Of a stretch of DNA of 6,288 nucleotides, positions 5,581 through 6,288 are shown one piece after another. Below the pieces are notes generated by a model. That model saw only the letters and a program-made list of their open reading frames with translations, did not search any database and had not been told where the DNA came from. How positions within the stretch are numbered: the stretch's first letter is position 1; each line of letters begins with the position of its first letter. The position numbers were made by a program, and so were the translations under genes. The stretch comes from Pseudomonadota bacterium (lineage in GTDB: Bacteria > Myxococcota > UBA9042 > PHBI01). The DNA lies in NCBI GenBank assembly GCA_005772945.1, contig SXIE01000206.1, forward strand, positions 1 to 6,288, in the 5' to 3' direction.

Positions 5581-6288
5581 GTGAGCGACACGCGACCGGC
5601 AGAGCCCTTTGCGTGGTTCCCCTTGGCACTTCAAACCTCGTCACAGCTCCCCGACCTCGAGAACTTCGAAGCCCTTCTTGCAGAATTCGAGGCCAAGAGT
5701 GGCGCGAAGGAAGGCGAAATCGTCAAGGGCACGGTCATCTTCGTGTCCAAGGACTTCGTCACGGTCGACATCGGCTACAAGTCCGAGGGTCAGATCCCCA
5801 TCGAGGAGTTCGTCGGCGTCGACGGCGCCCTGAGCATCAAGGTCGGCGACCACATCGACGTCTACCTCGAGTCGCAGGAGAACGAGCACGGCCAGATCGA
5901 GCTTTCTAAGGAGAAGGCCGACAAGCTCAAGATCTGGGACGAGATCAACGACTGCGTCGAGCGCGACGAGCTGGTCGAGGGCATCATCACCGGGCGCGTC
6001 AAGGGCGGCCTGACGGTCGACATCGGCGTCAAGGCGTTCCTCCCCGGCTCGCAGGTCGACCTTCGTCCGGTCCGGAACCTCGAGAAGTACATCGGCGAGA
6101 GCCACAAGTTCAAGGTCATCAAGTTCAACAAGCGCCGTGGCAATATCGTCTTGTCGCGCCGCGCGCTGCTCGAGGCCGAGCGCGAGAACCTGAAGGCCAA
6201 GACGCTCGAGACGCTCGAGGTCGGACAGACCCTGAAGGGCGTCGTCAAGAACATCACCGAGTACGGCTGCTTCGTCGATCTCGGTGGC
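5581..6288 (+). CDS. rpsA: 30S ribosomal protein S1 (5' portion, runs off the right edge)
   Basis: Ribosomal protein S1 binds mRNA on the 30S subunit and helps start translation of messages with weak ribosome-binding sites. The window holds the first 236 codons; bacterial S1 proteins are usually about 550-570 residues. After an N-terminal segment (1-44), the first S1 (OB-fold) repeat covers about 45-112, from GEIVKGTVIFVSKDFVTVDI to IELSKEKAD. The second covers about 134-200, with GIITGRVKGGLTVDIGVKAF and LPGSQVDLRP. The third begins near 214 with VGQTLKGVVKNITEYGCFVD and is cut off. The start is taken as GTG 5581, the only good in-frame candidate between the promoter and the first repeat. 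Its first 40 codons use more A/T-ending codons than the rest, as often seen at gene starts. No consensus ribosome-binding site is present. The promoter at 5514-5542 drives it alone, so it is not in an operon with the upstream gene. cmk, a common rpsA neighbour, is not visible. Confidence 0.95.
   Translation, partial: MSDTRPAEPFAWFPLALQTSSQLPDLENFEALLAEFEAKSGAKEGEIVKGTVIFVSKDFVTVDIGYKSEGQIPIEEFVGVDGALSIKVGDHIDVYLESQENEHGQIELSKEKADKLKIWDEINDCVERDELVEGIITGRVKGGLTVDIGVKAFLPGSQVDLRPVRNLEKYIGESHKFKVIKFNKRRGNIVLSRRALLEAERENLKAKTLETLEVGQTLKGVVKNITEYGCFVDLGG

Noticed and set aside
5641..6105. Minus-strand open frame opposite rpsA
   Set aside because: It is Leu/Asp/Val-rich, a mirror image of the Asp/Glu/Lys codons of S1, and has no domain signal.

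Overview
The window reads as chromosomal DNA from a high-GC Gram-negative bacterium, most likely a Myxococcota/Deltaproteobacteria-type organism. This is inference. It rests on strong G/C bias at third codon positions, many predicted secreted proteins, a lipoprotein with a Cys-rich 'CxC' module and an Asp/Thr-rich linker, a eukaryote-like C-type lectin fold, and a subtilisin-like protease with EF-hand-type loops. No mobile element, CRISPR array, tRNA or rRNA is visible.

Layout: all five recognisable genes are on the plus strand. (1) About 46-2655 is a large S8 (subtilisin-like) serine protease. Its oxyanion Asn and catalytic Ser blocks are clear, but its His block is variant and the catalytic Asp block is not visible. 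The left edge looks broken or incomplete: the coding signal seems to switch frames at about position 45-60. (2) 2652-3392 overlaps the protease stop by 4 bases and encodes a lipoprotein with a Cys-rich module, an acidic linker and a C-terminal C-type-lectin-like domain. These two form a coupled secreted protease / surface lectin pair. (3) 3503-4549 is a persulfide dioxygenase-rhodanese fusion whose metal-ligand spacing equals that of human ETHE1, pointing to aerobic handling of sulfide and persulfide. (4) 4621-5517 has a strong Shine-Dalgarno and a signal peptide and encodes an unrecognised exported protein with a single FG-GAP/VCBS-like loop. (5) 5581 to the right edge is the 5' part of rpsA (ribosomal protein S1). 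It has a near-consensus housekeeping promoter whose -35 box overlaps the stop codon of gene 4.

Genes 1 and 2 plausibly act together outside the cell or on its surface. Genes 3, 4 and 5 look like separate transcription or functional units. The most unusual small-scale signals are a perfect 9-bp hairpin written in atypical codons inside the 3' end of the protease gene, and hairpins just upstream of the starts of gene 4 and rpsA. I see no strong case for a wholly new system. The protease-lectin pair and the intragenic hairpin deserve the closest look.
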